A DNA stretch of 64,000 nt from assembly GCA_016713305.1 (NCBI GenBank), contig JADJPK010000004.1:62001-126000 (forward strand). Reading direction: 5' to 3'. The notes beneath the pieces were generated by a model that was not told where the DNA came from, ran no database searches, and saw nothing but the letters and a program-made list of their open reading frames with translations. The DNA comes from Betaproteobacteria bacterium (GTDB lineage: Bacteria > Pseudomonadota > Gammaproteobacteria > Burkholderiales > Ga0077523). The stretch's first letter is position 1, and each line of letters begins with the position of its first letter. The translations under genes were made by a program, and so were the position numbers. Shown piece by piece: positions 48,032 to 57,507 of this stretch.

Positions 48032-49081
48032 ATGCCGCAAGCTTCGTCCGCTCCGGCCGCCGCCGCAACGCTGTCGTTTCCCTTCGAAACGGCGCCTGTC
48101 CCTGGCCGCTGGATCGAGATCCACCCCGATGTCCGCTGGCTGCGCATGCCGCTTCCCTTCGCGCTCGACCACATCAATCTGTGGATGCTGCGCGGGCCGC
48201 TCGGCTGGACGGTGATCGACACCGGCTACCACAACGCCGCCACCCGGAACGCCTGGGACGAACTCCTGCCCCACCACGCCCCCCTCGAAAGAATCGTCGT
48301 CACGCACTGCCACCCCGATCACTTCGGGCACGCCGGCTGGTTCACGTCGACGTTCGGGTTGCCGCTGTACATGACCGAGGCGGAATATCTGACCGGTCAC
48401 GCGCTCTACGAATCCACCTCCGGCTACGGCGCCGAGGCACTCGCGAACCTGTACCGCATGCATGGTCTGGATGCCGGCCGGCTCGCGGCCATCTCCTCCC
48501 GCCCCTCCGGCTACCGCAACGCCATCACGCCTCCCCCGCGGACGTTCCGGCGCATCGTGCACGGCGACATCCTTCAGCTCGGCTGCCACGCATGGCGGGT
48601 GATCGTCGGTTACCGCCACGCGCCCGAACATGCCTCGCTGTACTGCGAATCGCTGGGCCTGCTCATCTCCGGCGACATGCTGCTGCCCAAGATCAGCACC
48701 AACACCAGCGTCTGGACCACCGAACCGGACGGCGATCCGGTCGCCCAGTTTCTCACGTCGATCCGCGCGTTCACCGAACTGCCCGACGACACGCTGGTTC
48801 TGCCTTCTCACGGCATGCCGTTCCGCGGAATCCGCGCCCGTGTGGAGGCGCTGGGCGCCCACCACGCGGAGCGGCTGCAGGAACTGCTCGGTGCCTGCGA
48901 CGAGCCGCGCACGGCCGCCGAGATCCTGCCAGTCCTGTTCCGGCGGGAGCTCGACACGCATCAGCTCTTCTTCGCGATGGGGGAGGCCATTGCCCACCTC
49001 AACCATCTGCACCACCGGGGCCGCGTCGAACGGTCCACGGGCGCCGATGGCGCCTATCGATTCCAGGCAGTACGTCACTGA
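48032..49081 (+). CDS. MBL-fold metallo-hydrolase
   Basis: 349 residues. Metal motif THCHPDHFGH near residue 93 with the further ligands in GYRHAPEH and SGDMLLP. C-terminal helical extension of about 80 residues. Related to glyoxalase II-like or LACTB2-like hydrolases; the substrate may be an acyl thioester. It precedes phaC by only 12 bases and is likely in one operon with it. Confidence 0.88.
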   Translation: MPQASSAPAAAATLSFPFETAPVPGRWIEIHPDVRWLRMPLPFALDHINLWMLRGPLGWTVIDTGYHNAATRNAWDELLPHHAPLERIVVTHCHPDHFGHAGWFTSTFGLPLYMTEAEYLTGHALYESTSGYGAEALANLYRMHGLDAGRLAAISSRPSGYRNAITPPPRTFRRIVHGDILQLGCHAWRVIVGYRHAPEHASLYCESLGLLISGDMLLPKISTNTSVWTTEPDGDPVAQFLTSIRAFTELPDDTLVLPSHGMPFRGIRARVEALGAHHAERLQELLGACDEPRTAAEILPVLFRRELDTHQLFFAMGEAIAHLNHLHHRGRVERSTGADGAYRFQAVRH

Positions 49082-49093
49082 ACGGAGAACTCC

Positions 49094-51476
49094 ATGGCCA
49101 ACCCCCAGCCCATGCAGCCCATCGATCCCAAGGAACTCCAGGCCGCGCTCGCCCACATCGCCGAGCGTTCCGCGGCCGTGGTGGCCAAGTTCGCCGAGAG
49201 CCAGCCTCACGTGGACTTCATGCGCAACATCGGCGATCTGGGTATCGACAAGGCATTCGCCGAGCTGGGCTCGAAGCTCCTGGCCGACCCCTCCAAGCTC
49301 GCGCAGATGCAGATGCACGCGTGGGAGGACTACCTCAAGCTCTGGACGGCCATGCTCTCCCGGGCGCAGGGGGACAGGCCGAGCCGGTGAAGCAGCCGCA
49401 GAAAGGCGACAACCGCTTCCGCAGCGAACTGTGGCAGAACAATTTCGTCTTCGACTACATCAAGCAGTCCTACCTCATCGCGGCAGAGCACATCCAGCGC
49501 ACGGTGGCGGAGACCGGCGGTCTGGACGAGACGAGCGCGCGCAAGGTGAAATTCTTCACACGGCAGTACATCGACGCGCTGGCCCCGACCAACTTCGCCT
49601 TCACCAATCCCGAAGTACTGAAGGTGACCGCCGAGACCGGAGGGCGCAATCTGCTGCACGGTCTCGAGAACCTGCTGGGCGACCTCGATCGCGGCCACGG
49701 CAAGCTCGCCATCAGCATGACCGACTACGCCGCGTTCAAGCTGGGCGAGAACGTGGCGGCCACGCCGGGCAAGGTCGTCTTCCAGAACGACCTCATGCAG
49801 CTGCTGCAGTTCGAACCGACGACGGGCGAAGCGAACCGCACGCCGCTGCTGATCGTTCCGCCGTGGATCAACAAGTACTACATCCTCGACCTGCGGCCCT
49901 CCAACTCGTTCATCAAGTGGGCCGTCGACCAGGGTCACACGGTGTTCGTGATTTCCTGGGTCAATCCGGACGAGCGCCTGGCGCACAAGACATTCCACGA
50001 CTATCTGTTCGAAGGCCCGTTGGCCGCGCTGGATGCGATGCGTGAAGCCACCGGCGAGCCGTCCGCCAACGTGATCGGCTACTGCCTGGGCGGAACTCTC
50101 ACGGCATGCCTCATGTCCTGGCTCAAGGCGCGGGGCCAGTCCGACCGCGTGAAGAGCGTGACGTACTTTACGACCATGATCGACTTCCGCGAACCGGGTG
50201 AACTGGGCGTGTTCGTCGACGAGGACACCGTGACGCGTCTGGAAAAGCGCATGGAGGCGCGCGGCTTCCTCGAAGGCGAGGAAATGGCCGGCACCTTCAA
50301 TCTGCTGCGCGACAACGACCTCATCTGGTCCTTCGTCGTCAACAACTACCTGCTTGGCAAAGAGCCATTCCCGTTCGATCTGCTGTACTGGAACTCGGAC
50401 GCGACGCGCATGCCGGCGAAGATGCACACCTTCTACCTGCGGAACATGTACATCCGCAACCTGCTGATCCAGCCGGGCGAACTGACGGTGGGCGGCGAGC
50501 AGATGGACCTCTCGCAGGTCACGACGCCCACCTACTTCATCTCCACGATGGAAGATCACATCGCGCCCTGGAAGTCCACGTACAGCGGGGCGCGCCGGTT
50601 TTCCGGCCCCGTGCGCTTCGTGCTCGGCGGATCGGGCCACATCGCGGGCATCGTCAATCCGCCGGCCGCGAACAAGTACTGCTTCTGGACGCGCCCGGAC
50701 ATGCCGGAGGACGCTCAGGCCTGGCTGGAGAACGCGGACCGTCACGAAGGTTCGTGGTGGAACGACTGGGCCGGCTGGATCTCCTCGTTCGGAGGCGGCA
50801 AGGTCCACGCGCGCAAACCGGGCGATCGTGCACTGCGAGTGATCGAAGCGGCACCCGGCTCGTACGCGAAAGCCCGGCTCGATGGCGCGGGCGGCGATGC
50901 GGCGCCCGCCGCGAAGGCTGCCCCCGAGCCGGCCACCGCCCAACCGCCTGCCGCGCCTGTCGTGGACCCCGTGCCTGCCGCGCCGGCCGGCACCACGGAC
51001 CAGCGCCCGCTCCGGCCAAGGGACGCACGGCACGATCTGTATCCAGGACCGATTCCAAGCCGGCGGCGGCAAAGAAGGCGGTCGGGACGCCTCGTTCCAC
51101 CCCCAAGCCAGAGTCGAAGCCGGGACCGAAGAAGGCGGCCGTGTCCACGGCCGAGCCCGCTCCGAAGAAGGCGCCCGGGAAGACCGTCAAGACGAAGCCG
51201 GCCGAACGAAAACCGGACCGCAAGAAGACCTTGCCCGCCGCTGCGGCACCGGCCGCGGTGAAGGAAGCGCCTGTTCGCCACGCCAAGCCGGATCCCGGGG
51301 CGAAGCCGGCACCGAAAGCTCGGTCCGCATCGACGCCGGTATCGACCGCGAACGCGATCAGCGCCCTGTTCCGTGAGCAGGTGAAGGCGGCGCGGTCCCA
51401 CGAACCTGTCCCTGCCCCCAAGAAAGCGAAGTCCGGCGGGAAGAAGAACGGTAAGGCCAAGCGCAAGGACCGATGA
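49094..51476 (+). CDS. phaC: Class I PHA synthase with histone-H1-like tail (two frameshifts)
   Basis: Polymerises (R)-3-hydroxyacyl-CoA into polyhydroxyalkanoate. Lipase-like box GYCLGG with Cys331, Asp488 in STMEDHIAPW and His516 in GSGHIAG. The usual synthase ends near residue 596; here about 200 more residues follow, rich in Lys, Pro and Ala (AKKAVG, GPKKAA, APKKAPGK, GGKKNGKAKRKDR). Single lost G bases near 49373 and 51002 break the frame; repair reads AQGGQAEPVKQPQKG and AGTTDQAPAPAKG, giving 794 residues. GGAG ribosome site before the ATG. Confidence 0.9.
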
Positions 51477-51529
51477 CGCCGCGTCGCCGGGCCCGCGCCC
51501 GCCGCTGAGCCGCCACGCGGGAGCCGGCG

Positions 51530-52057
51530 ATGCCTTCGATCTTCACGCACGCCGCGGTGCCGCTGGTGCTCCGGGCACTCGCCGGACCGCGGATCTTCCA
51601 CGGGCGGATGCTGGGCGCGGGACTCGCGCTCTCGATAGTGCCCGATGCCGACGTGGCGGCGTTCGCGCTGGGCATTCCCTACGACGCTGCCGCAGGTCAT
51701 CGTGGCCTCACCCATTCCGTGGCCTTCGCGGCCGTGGTCTCCGTCGCAGCCGCCTTCCTCGTTCGCGGTGGCGTGCCTCTGCGCGTCGCCGTCCTGTGCC
51801 TGTTTCCGGTGGCGCTGTCGCACGGTCTCCTCGACATGCTCACGAACGGAGGTCTCGGCGTGGCCCTGGCGTGGCCGGTCCTGCCGGACCGCTGGTTTCT
51901 GCCATGGCGGCCCATCGAGGTCTCGCCCATCGGCGCCGGGTTCTTCTCGATGCGCGGACTGAGGGTGCTGGGATCTGAACTGCTGTGGGTGTGGCTTCCG
52001 GCAGCCGCGCTCGTTGCCGCGGCCGCCGTCGCAAGGCGCCGGAGTCGTCCGCAATGA
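51530..52057 (+). CDS. YdjM-type metal-dependent hydrolase, membrane
   Basis: 175 residues, about four hydrophobic helices. It has the family's SIVPDADVAAF and GHRGLTHSVAFA motifs, whose Asp and His residues form the presumed metal site. Relatives are LexA-regulated inner-membrane proteins of unknown role. Lies 53 bases after phaC. Confidence 0.82.
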   Translation: MPSIFTHAAVPLVLRALAGPRIFHGRMLGAGLALSIVPDADVAAFALGIPYDAAAGHRGLTHSVAFAAVVSVAAAFLVRGGVPLRVAVLCLFPVALSHGLLDMLTNGGLGVALAWPVLPDRWFLPWRPIEVSPIGAGFFSMRGLRVLGSELLWVWLPAAALVAAAAVARRRSRPQ

Positions 52058-52121
52058 TCGTGACGGATGTCGGCTGCGGATTCGCCGGGTACGCGCCCCT
52101 CTCTCACAATCCGGAGTACCG

Positions 52122-53295
52122 ATGAACAACCGCCTGCTCGCCCTCTGCCTGGGCAACGTCGTCATCGGAACCGGCACGATGGTGGTGCAGGGCATGCTGC
52201 CGGTACTCGCGTCCGGGCTCGACATCGGTCTGCATTCCGCGGGCCGGCTCATCGCCGCTTTCGCCTTCACCGTGTGCGTCTTCACGCCTCTGCTCGCCGC
52301 ATGGTTGAGCCGCCTGGACCGCCGCTGGCTTCTTTCGGGTGCCCTGGCACTGTTTGCTGTCGGCCATCTCGCGTCGGCGCTGGCCACCAGTTACGGATGG
52401 ATGCTCATCACACGCGTCGTGTCCGCGCTGAGTGCGGGGCTGTTCACCTCCCAGGCGGCCGGTGCCCCGCGTCTGCTCGTACCGCCGGAAAAGCAGGGAG
52501 GCGCCGTCGCCATGGTGTTTCTCGGCTGGGGCATCGCGGGCGTGGTGGGCATGCCGCTCAGCGCATGGCTGGCGGAACACTACGGATGGCAGTCACCGCT
52601 ATGGCTGGTGGCCATCAGCGCTGCCATCGTGGCGGTGTGGGTGGCCGGCGTGTTGCCGGCAAAGCTCCACACCCCGCCCATCGACCGCAGAGCATGGTGG
52701 TCACTCGCGCGAGACCGGGCCGTGGTCGCCATCATCGCCCTCACGGCCATCCACTCCACGGGACAGTTCGTGGTCTTCGCCTACATCGCGCCGATCCTCA
52801 AACTGCGCACGGGCGCTTCGGCGGAAGGCGTCACGCTGACACTCGCGCTGTTCGGCGTGACGGGCATCGTGGGGAACATCCTCGCTGTCCGCTACATGGA
52901 CCAGGATGGGCACCGATCGCGGCGCGTCGTTCGCGCTCCTTGCGATGCTCGCGGGACACGCGGTGATGGCCGTGGCGGGCTTCGGGCCACTGGCCATGAT
53001 GGCCGCACTCGCGCTGTGGGGGCTGGGTTGCTTCTCGGTGAACAGCGCGCAGCAGGCGCGGCTGCTGCACACGGCCCCCATGCTGGCTTCGGTATCCATC
53101 GCGCTCAACTCCTCCGCGATGTACCTGGGACAGGCGCTCGGGGCCGAAACCGGCGGGCATCTGGTCGAACTCGAGGGCTTCGAATGGCTGCCGCGGGTGA
53201 CGCTGCCCATCTTCGCATTGGCCGTGGGCGTGAGCGCGTGGGCGTCGCGCGGGTCGGAGCGTCTCGGCAAATCCGGTAGAGCGGCATCAAGGTGA
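52122..53295 (+). CDS. MFS transporter, drug/arabinose-efflux type (one frameshift)
   Basis: A 12-helix membrane permease of the DHA1-like group. The first half, to about residue 260, includes helices 1-8 with the loop WLSRLDRRW. One extra base near 52905 hides helices 9-12; repair reads RYMDQMGTDRGASFALLAM and gives 390 residues. Substrate unknown. Ribosome site GGAG before the ATG. Confidence 0.83.
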
Positions 53296-53388
53296 GGCGG
53301 GCCAGTTGCAACGCCAGGCCGCCGGCGCTTTCCGGGCAGTGAACCGGTCTTCGCACTGCGCCACACTGCCGTGCGGAGGCGAACGGGC

Positions 53389-53988
53389 CTACCGGTTCAG
53401 TGACGTGTGCAGCAGATCGAACAGCCGCGACAGCGCCTGGCCGCGATGGCTGATGGCGTGCTTCTCGGATGCGGCGAGTTCCGCGGCCGTCTTGCCCAGC
53501 GTGGGCAGCAGGAAGTACGGGTCGTAACCGAAACCACCCTCGCCCCGCGGCGTGGCGATGATCGTGCCGTGCCAGCGGCCGTCCGCGATGATGGGTTCGG
53601 GATCGTCGGCGTGACGCATCAGGACCATCACGCAGTAGTAGTGGGCGGAGCGGTCCGTCTCGCGGGCCAGCAACGACACGAGACGCTCGTTGTTGCGCTG
53701 ATCGCTCTTCGGTTCGCCCGCGAAGCGCGCCGAACGTACGCCAGGTTCTCCGCCCAGTGCGGAGACACAGATGCCGGAGTCGTCGGCCAGCGCCGGGAGA
53801 CCCGTCGCGCGGGCCGCGTGACGCGCCTTGGCCAGCGCGTTCTCGACAAAGGTCGAATGCGGTTCGTCGGCCTCCGTCACGCCCAGGGTCGACTGCGGCA
53901 CCAGCTGGATGGAAAGCGGGGCGAGAATCTCGCCGATCTCGCGGATCTTTCCCGCATTGTTGCTGGCGACCACCAGCCGGCCGATCAC
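53389..53988 (-). CDS. rdgB: Non-canonical purine NTP pyrophosphatase (RdgB/HAM1)
   Basis: Removes ITP, dITP and XTP from the nucleotide pool. 199 residues. N-terminal VVASNNAGKIREI, metal site LADDSGICV, and C-terminal GFGYDPYF and SHRGQALS. GTG start at 53988; it is adjacent to rph as in many proteobacteria. Confidence 0.94.
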   Translation of the reverse strand: MIGRLVVASNNAGKIREIGEILAPLSIQLVPQSTLGVTEADEPHSTFVENALAKARHAARATGLPALADDSGICVSALGGEPGVRSARFAGEPKSDQRNNERLVSLLARETDRSAHYYCVMVLMRHADDPEPIIADGRWHGTIIATPRGEGGFGYDPYFLLPTLGKTAAELAASEKHAISHRGQALSRLFDLLHTSLNR

Positions 53989-53989
53989 G

Positions 53990-54706
53990 TCACAGCCCCA
54001 GTGCCGCGCGCTGCAGACGCACCAGTTGCCCGATGCCGGCCTCGGCCAGATCGAGCATCGAGACCATTTCCTCGCGGGAGAAGGGTGCGCCTTCGGCAGT
54101 CCCCTGCACCTCGACGAGCTGACCGGCCCCGGTCATCACGACATTCATGTCGGTCTCGCAGTTGGAATCCTCGGCGTAGTCCAGATCCAGCACCGGCGTG
54201 CCGTCGAACATGCCCACCGACACAGCGGCCACGAAATCGCGTACGGGCACCCGGTCCAGCCGCCCCTGATCCACCAGCACGTTGAGCGCATCGTGCAGGG
54301 CCACGAACGCCCCCGTGATGGCGGCGGTCCGCGTGCCGCCGTCGGCCTGCAGCACGTCGCAGTCGAGCTGGATGCTGCGCTCGCCCAGCGCCGCCATGTC
54401 CACCACCGAACGCAGGCTGCGGCCCACGAGTCGCTGGATCTCCTGGGTCCGGCCGGTCTGCTTGCCACGCGCGGCTTCCCGGTCCATGCGCGTGTGAGTG
54501 GAGCGGGGCAGCATGCCGTATTCGGCCGTGACCCAGCCTTCGCCCTTCCCTTTCAGGAAGGGCGGCACCTTCTCCTCCACAGAGGCGGTGCACAGAACCT
54601 TGGTGTCTCCGAACTCGACGAGCACGGAGCCTTCGGCATGCTTGGTGAAGTGACGCTGGATGCGCACGGAGCGCAGTTCATGGGGGGCACGGCCGCTTGG
54701 TCTCAT
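53990..54706 (-). CDS. rph: Ribonuclease PH
   Basis: Phosphorolytic 3'-5' trimming of tRNA precursors. 238 residues, full length. MRPSGRAPHELRSVRIQRHFTKHAEGSVLVEFG opens the PH fold and STHTRMDREAARGKQTGRTQEIQRL is the substrate/phosphate region. Divergent from yicC. Confidence 0.95.
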   Translation of the reverse strand: MRPSGRAPHELRSVRIQRHFTKHAEGSVLVEFGDTKVLCTASVEEKVPPFLKGKGEGWVTAEYGMLPRSTHTRMDREAARGKQTGRTQEIQRLVGRSLRSVVDMAALGERSIQLDCDVLQADGGTRTAAITGAFVALHDALNVLVDQGRLDRVPVRDFVAAVSVGMFDGTPVLDLDYAEDSNCETDMNVVMTGAGQLVEVQGTAEGAPFSREEMVSMLDLAEAGIGQLVRLQRAALGL

Positions 54707-54820
54707 GTTTCGATCTTCTGTTCTGATGCGTTCTCGATGACGGCCGACGAAAACAACCCTGTGCTATCGTTCGGCGGCCGAATTCTCAGGCGCCCACCGT
54801 CTCCCCTGTAAAGCGAATCC

Positions 54821-55685
54821 ATGATCTTCAGCATGACCGGTTACGCGGCCGTCACTCGCGACCTGCCCGTGGGAAGTCTGACGCTCGAACTGCGTTCGGT
54901 GAACCACCGCTATCTCGACATCACCTTCCGCGCCGCAGAGGAATTCAGAGTCTTCGAACCTGCCATGCGCGAGATGCTCGCCGCCAAGCACTCCCGCGGC
55001 AAGCTCAGTGCCGCATCAGCCTGAACCGCGGTACCGCAGCGCCGTCGCTGCTCGAGATCAACGTGCCCCTGCTCGACAAGCTGGTCGAGCTGAATGCGCA
55101 GTGCAGTCGAAGCTGCCCCAGGCTTCCACGCTATCCGTGAGCGACATCCTCCGCTGGCCCGGCATGTTCGGCGCCGAGACGCTGCCCATGGAAGAACTGC
55201 GGGAAACCACGCTGGGATTGCTCTCAGAGGCCCTGGCGGAATTCACGGCCAGCCGCGGACGCGAGGGCGAGAATCTGAAGCAATTGCTGATCGAACGCGC
55301 CGACCGCATGGACCAGCTTGCCAAGGATGTCGCGCCGAAAATCCCCCAACTGGTCGCCGCACAGCAGGAGCGCTTCGCCCAGCGCATGCGCGAGGCCGGT
55401 GTGACGATGGACGAGGAGCGCATCCGCCAGGAAGTCGTGATGTACGCCTCCCGCATCGACGTGGACGAGGAACTCTCGCGGCTGCACACCCATCTCGGCG
55501 AACTGCGCCGCATCCTGGGCAAGGGTGGCGCCGTAGGCAAGCGGCTGGACTTCCTCGTGCAGGAACTCAACCGCGAAGCCAACACCCTCGGCTCGAAGTC
55601 CGTGGACGTGGATGTGTCGCAGACTTCAATGGAACTGAAGGTGCTGATCGAGCAGATGCGGGAGCAGGTGCAGAACATCGAGTAA
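54821..55685 (+). CDS. yicC: YicC-family endoribonuclease (two frameshifts)
   Basis: Stress-induced endoribonuclease family. N terminus MIFSMTGYAAVTRDLPVGSLTLELRSVNHRYLDI and C-terminal DUF1732 part ending LKVLIEQMREQVQNIE. Two lost bases, near 55007 (repair GKLECRISLNRG) and 55103 (repair LNAQVQSKLPQA), break it; corrected length 288, the family norm. Sits upstream of gmk, as usual. Confidence 0.92.
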
Positions 55686-55785
55686 GTCTTCCGCCCAGCA
55701 GGCGCTTCATTCCGGCGCTACGGGTTCGGCCCTTCCCGGATTAGTCCCCTGCATCGAGGAGGGACGCGACACGGAAGTCCGGTTC

Positions 55786-55945
55786 AATCCCATCCACCAG
55801 CGGGTCATTGTCATCACCGTTTCCTCCAGCGGCATCGGGCTCGCCACCGGGTTGGGGCGGAGAGAGGCGCCACCCTGGTGCTCGCTGCACGCAGTGACGA
55901 CACTCTCAGGAGATCGATCGCCAACTTTCGGCGCGTGGCCAGCCC
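55786..55945 (+). pseudogene. Remnant of a short-chain dehydrogenase (SDR)
   Basis: Reads QRVIVITVSSSGIGLATG and, one base shifted, AERGATLVLAARSDDTL: the Rossmann start and second strand of an SDR. The normal TGASSGIG has become TVSSSGIG, the frame is broken within 60 bases, and nothing SDR-like follows. A decayed fragment. Confidence 0.6.
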
Positions 55946-56149
55946 GTGCTCAACCTCGAAGCCGGTATCGGAGACCGCTCGCAAGCAACCCTGTGCGCGG
56001 CCGGGACCGGATGCGTCGTCCGGGTTGCCGAATACGCTACCGCAGGCCGCGCGTTTCGAAACACGCCTGCCTGTCGGCATATTGCCCGGCCTGCAACAGC
56101 ACACTTCTTCCTGCGCACCGTCCGCGCCGCCAGAGAAAGGGAGAACTGT

Positions 56150-56326
56150 CATGCACAAGAACCGGATCGACATCGCCATCAGAAACCACCGCCGCGAGCA
56201 CGTCCCCGGCGAGCGCAGTTCGTCCTTGAGCTTGAGGTCCCATCGAGAGGCAGCCCGGATTCCGGAGCCCGACGACGGCGACCGCGACCCCGTCGAGTAT
56301 CTCTGGCCAGGCGTTCCGCTCTGCTG
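56150..56326 (+). CDS. Possible small ORF, unknown
   Basis: 58 codons (MHKNRIDIAIRNHRREH...) with an AAAGGGAGA ribosome-like stretch 7 bases upstream. No recognisable domain. The ribosome site is its only real support; it may be non-coding. Confidence 0.3.
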
Positions 56327-56373
56327 AGGAGCGCGCGGGTCAATCGAGCCTCCTCCGCAGAAGGCACCTTTCG

Positions 56374-56408
56374 AAGCCGGTGAGCCGTTCACCGGCTTCG
56401 CTCTTCTA
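56374..56408 (+). terminator. Terminator before gmk
   Basis: Perfect 11-base stem GAAGCCGGTGA / TCACCGGCTTC with a 5-base loop followed by GCTCTTCT. It separates the region after yicC from gmk, so gmk must have its own promoter. Confidence 0.7.
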
Positions 56409-56551
56409 GACGTCACCGGTTCCGGTTACAGTCGGGGCATGCGACACGCGGTGTCGCGGCAGGCCGAAAGGCCGTCGGCCGCTTTGCCGCGAGCCCGGAA
56501 CCCGCGGTCCGGCTTGCAGTCAGGACCGCTCGCCCTCAAGTCCGACCACAC

Positions 56552-57160
56552 ATGCCAGGAAAGCTCTTCATCGTCAGCGCGCCCTCCGGCGCCGGCAAGA
56601 CCAGTCTCGTGCGGGCGCTGCTGCACGCCGATACGAGCGTGCATCTGTCCGTATCCTTCACCACCCGCGCGCCCCGTGCAGGAGAAACCCACGGCAAGCA
56701 CTATCACTTCGTCTCGGTGGATTCGTTCCGCTCGATGCAGGAGAGCGGAGAACTGCTGGAAAGCGCGGAGGTGCACGGCAACCTCTACGGAACGGGCCGG
56801 GCCTGGGTGGAAGCCCAGATGAAGGATGGCGCCGACATCCTGCTGGAAATCGACTGGCAGGGCGCAGTGCAGATCAAGAAGCTGATGCCTGAAGCCGTAG
56901 GTATCTTCATCCTGCCTCCGTCGCTCGAAACTCTCGCCCAGCGACTGGCCAAGCGAGCCACCGACACTCCGGAGGTGATCGAGCGGCGGCTGGACGCTGC
57001 GAAGGCCGAGATCCGGCACGTAACGGACTTCGATTACGTTATACTTAACAATGACTTCGAAGAAGCTGCCCGCGATCTCATCGCTGTCGTCCGGGCCGAG
57101 CGTCTGAGGCTGACCACGCAACTGGTCCGGCATCACGATCTGATCAACCGCATGAAGTGA
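56552..57160 (+). CDS. gmk: Guanylate kinase
   Basis: Phosphorylates GMP to GDP. 202 residues. P-loop SAPSGAGKTSL, the GMP site with SFTTRAPRAGETHGKHYHFV, and EIDWQGAVQIKK. Start at 56552 (MPGKLFIVSAPSGAGKT). Nine bases before rpoZ. Confidence 0.95.
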   Translation: MPGKLFIVSAPSGAGKTSLVRALLHADTSVHLSVSFTTRAPRAGETHGKHYHFVSVDSFRSMQESGELLESAEVHGNLYGTGRAWVEAQMKDGADILLEIDWQGAVQIKKLMPEAVGIFILPPSLETLAQRLAKRATDTPEVIERRLDAAKAEIRHVTDFDYVILNNDFEEAARDLIAVVRAERLRLTTQLVRHHDLINRMK

Positions 57161-57169
57161 GAAATCGCC

Positions 57170-57376
57170 ATGGCCCGCATCACCGTTGAAGACGCACTGC
57201 ACAGCATCGCCAACCGTTTCGAACTGACACTCGCCGCCACCTACCGTGCGCGCGAACTCGCCAACGGCGCCACGCCCCAGGTCGAAGCGAACAAGGACAA
57301 GGTCACGGTCATCGCCCTGCGCGAGATCGCAAGCGGCCTGATCGGTCCCGAAATCCTCCGTCGAACCAAGCATTGA
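57170..57376 (+). CDS. rpoZ: RNA polymerase omega subunit
   Basis: 68 residues; helps fold beta' and is the docking partner for ppGpp on polymerase. MARITVEDALHSIANRFELTLAATYRAREL and KVTVIALREIASG are the family blocks. Placed between gmk and spoT, linking the alarmone's target and its synthase. Confidence 0.95.
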   Translation: MARITVEDALHSIANRFELTLAATYRARELANGATPQVEANKDKVTVIALREIASGLIGPEILRRTKH

Positions 57377-57507
57377 ACACCTCGGGGCGCGGCCCGTCCC
57401 GTCGGCTCGCGCCCCTCGTGACATCACCTCGCGCCCCATGATCCCGCCCAGGACGATGCGCCGCCGATACCCTGCCAGGGGCTCTCGGCAGTCCTGCGGA
57501 GGTCTTC

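Larger units (their letters stand above)
55686..56551. other. 866-base gap between yicC and gmk
   Basis: In many genomes yicC and gmk are close neighbours; here they are separated by a degraded SDR fragment (about 55786-55945), a short possible ORF at 56150 and a terminator (56374-56408). The frames that stay open across 56410-56550 look like chance high-GC frames. Confidence 0.6.

Noticed and set aside
48181..49093. A long ORF reaching from the MBL gene into phaC
   Set aside because: It is the phaC frame open by chance across the MBL gene; the MBL protein is the conserved product there.
56439..56551. Longer N-terminal reading of gmk or a separate small gene upstream
   Set aside because: The frame is low-complexity Arg/Ser-rich; the conserved kinase starts at 56552.
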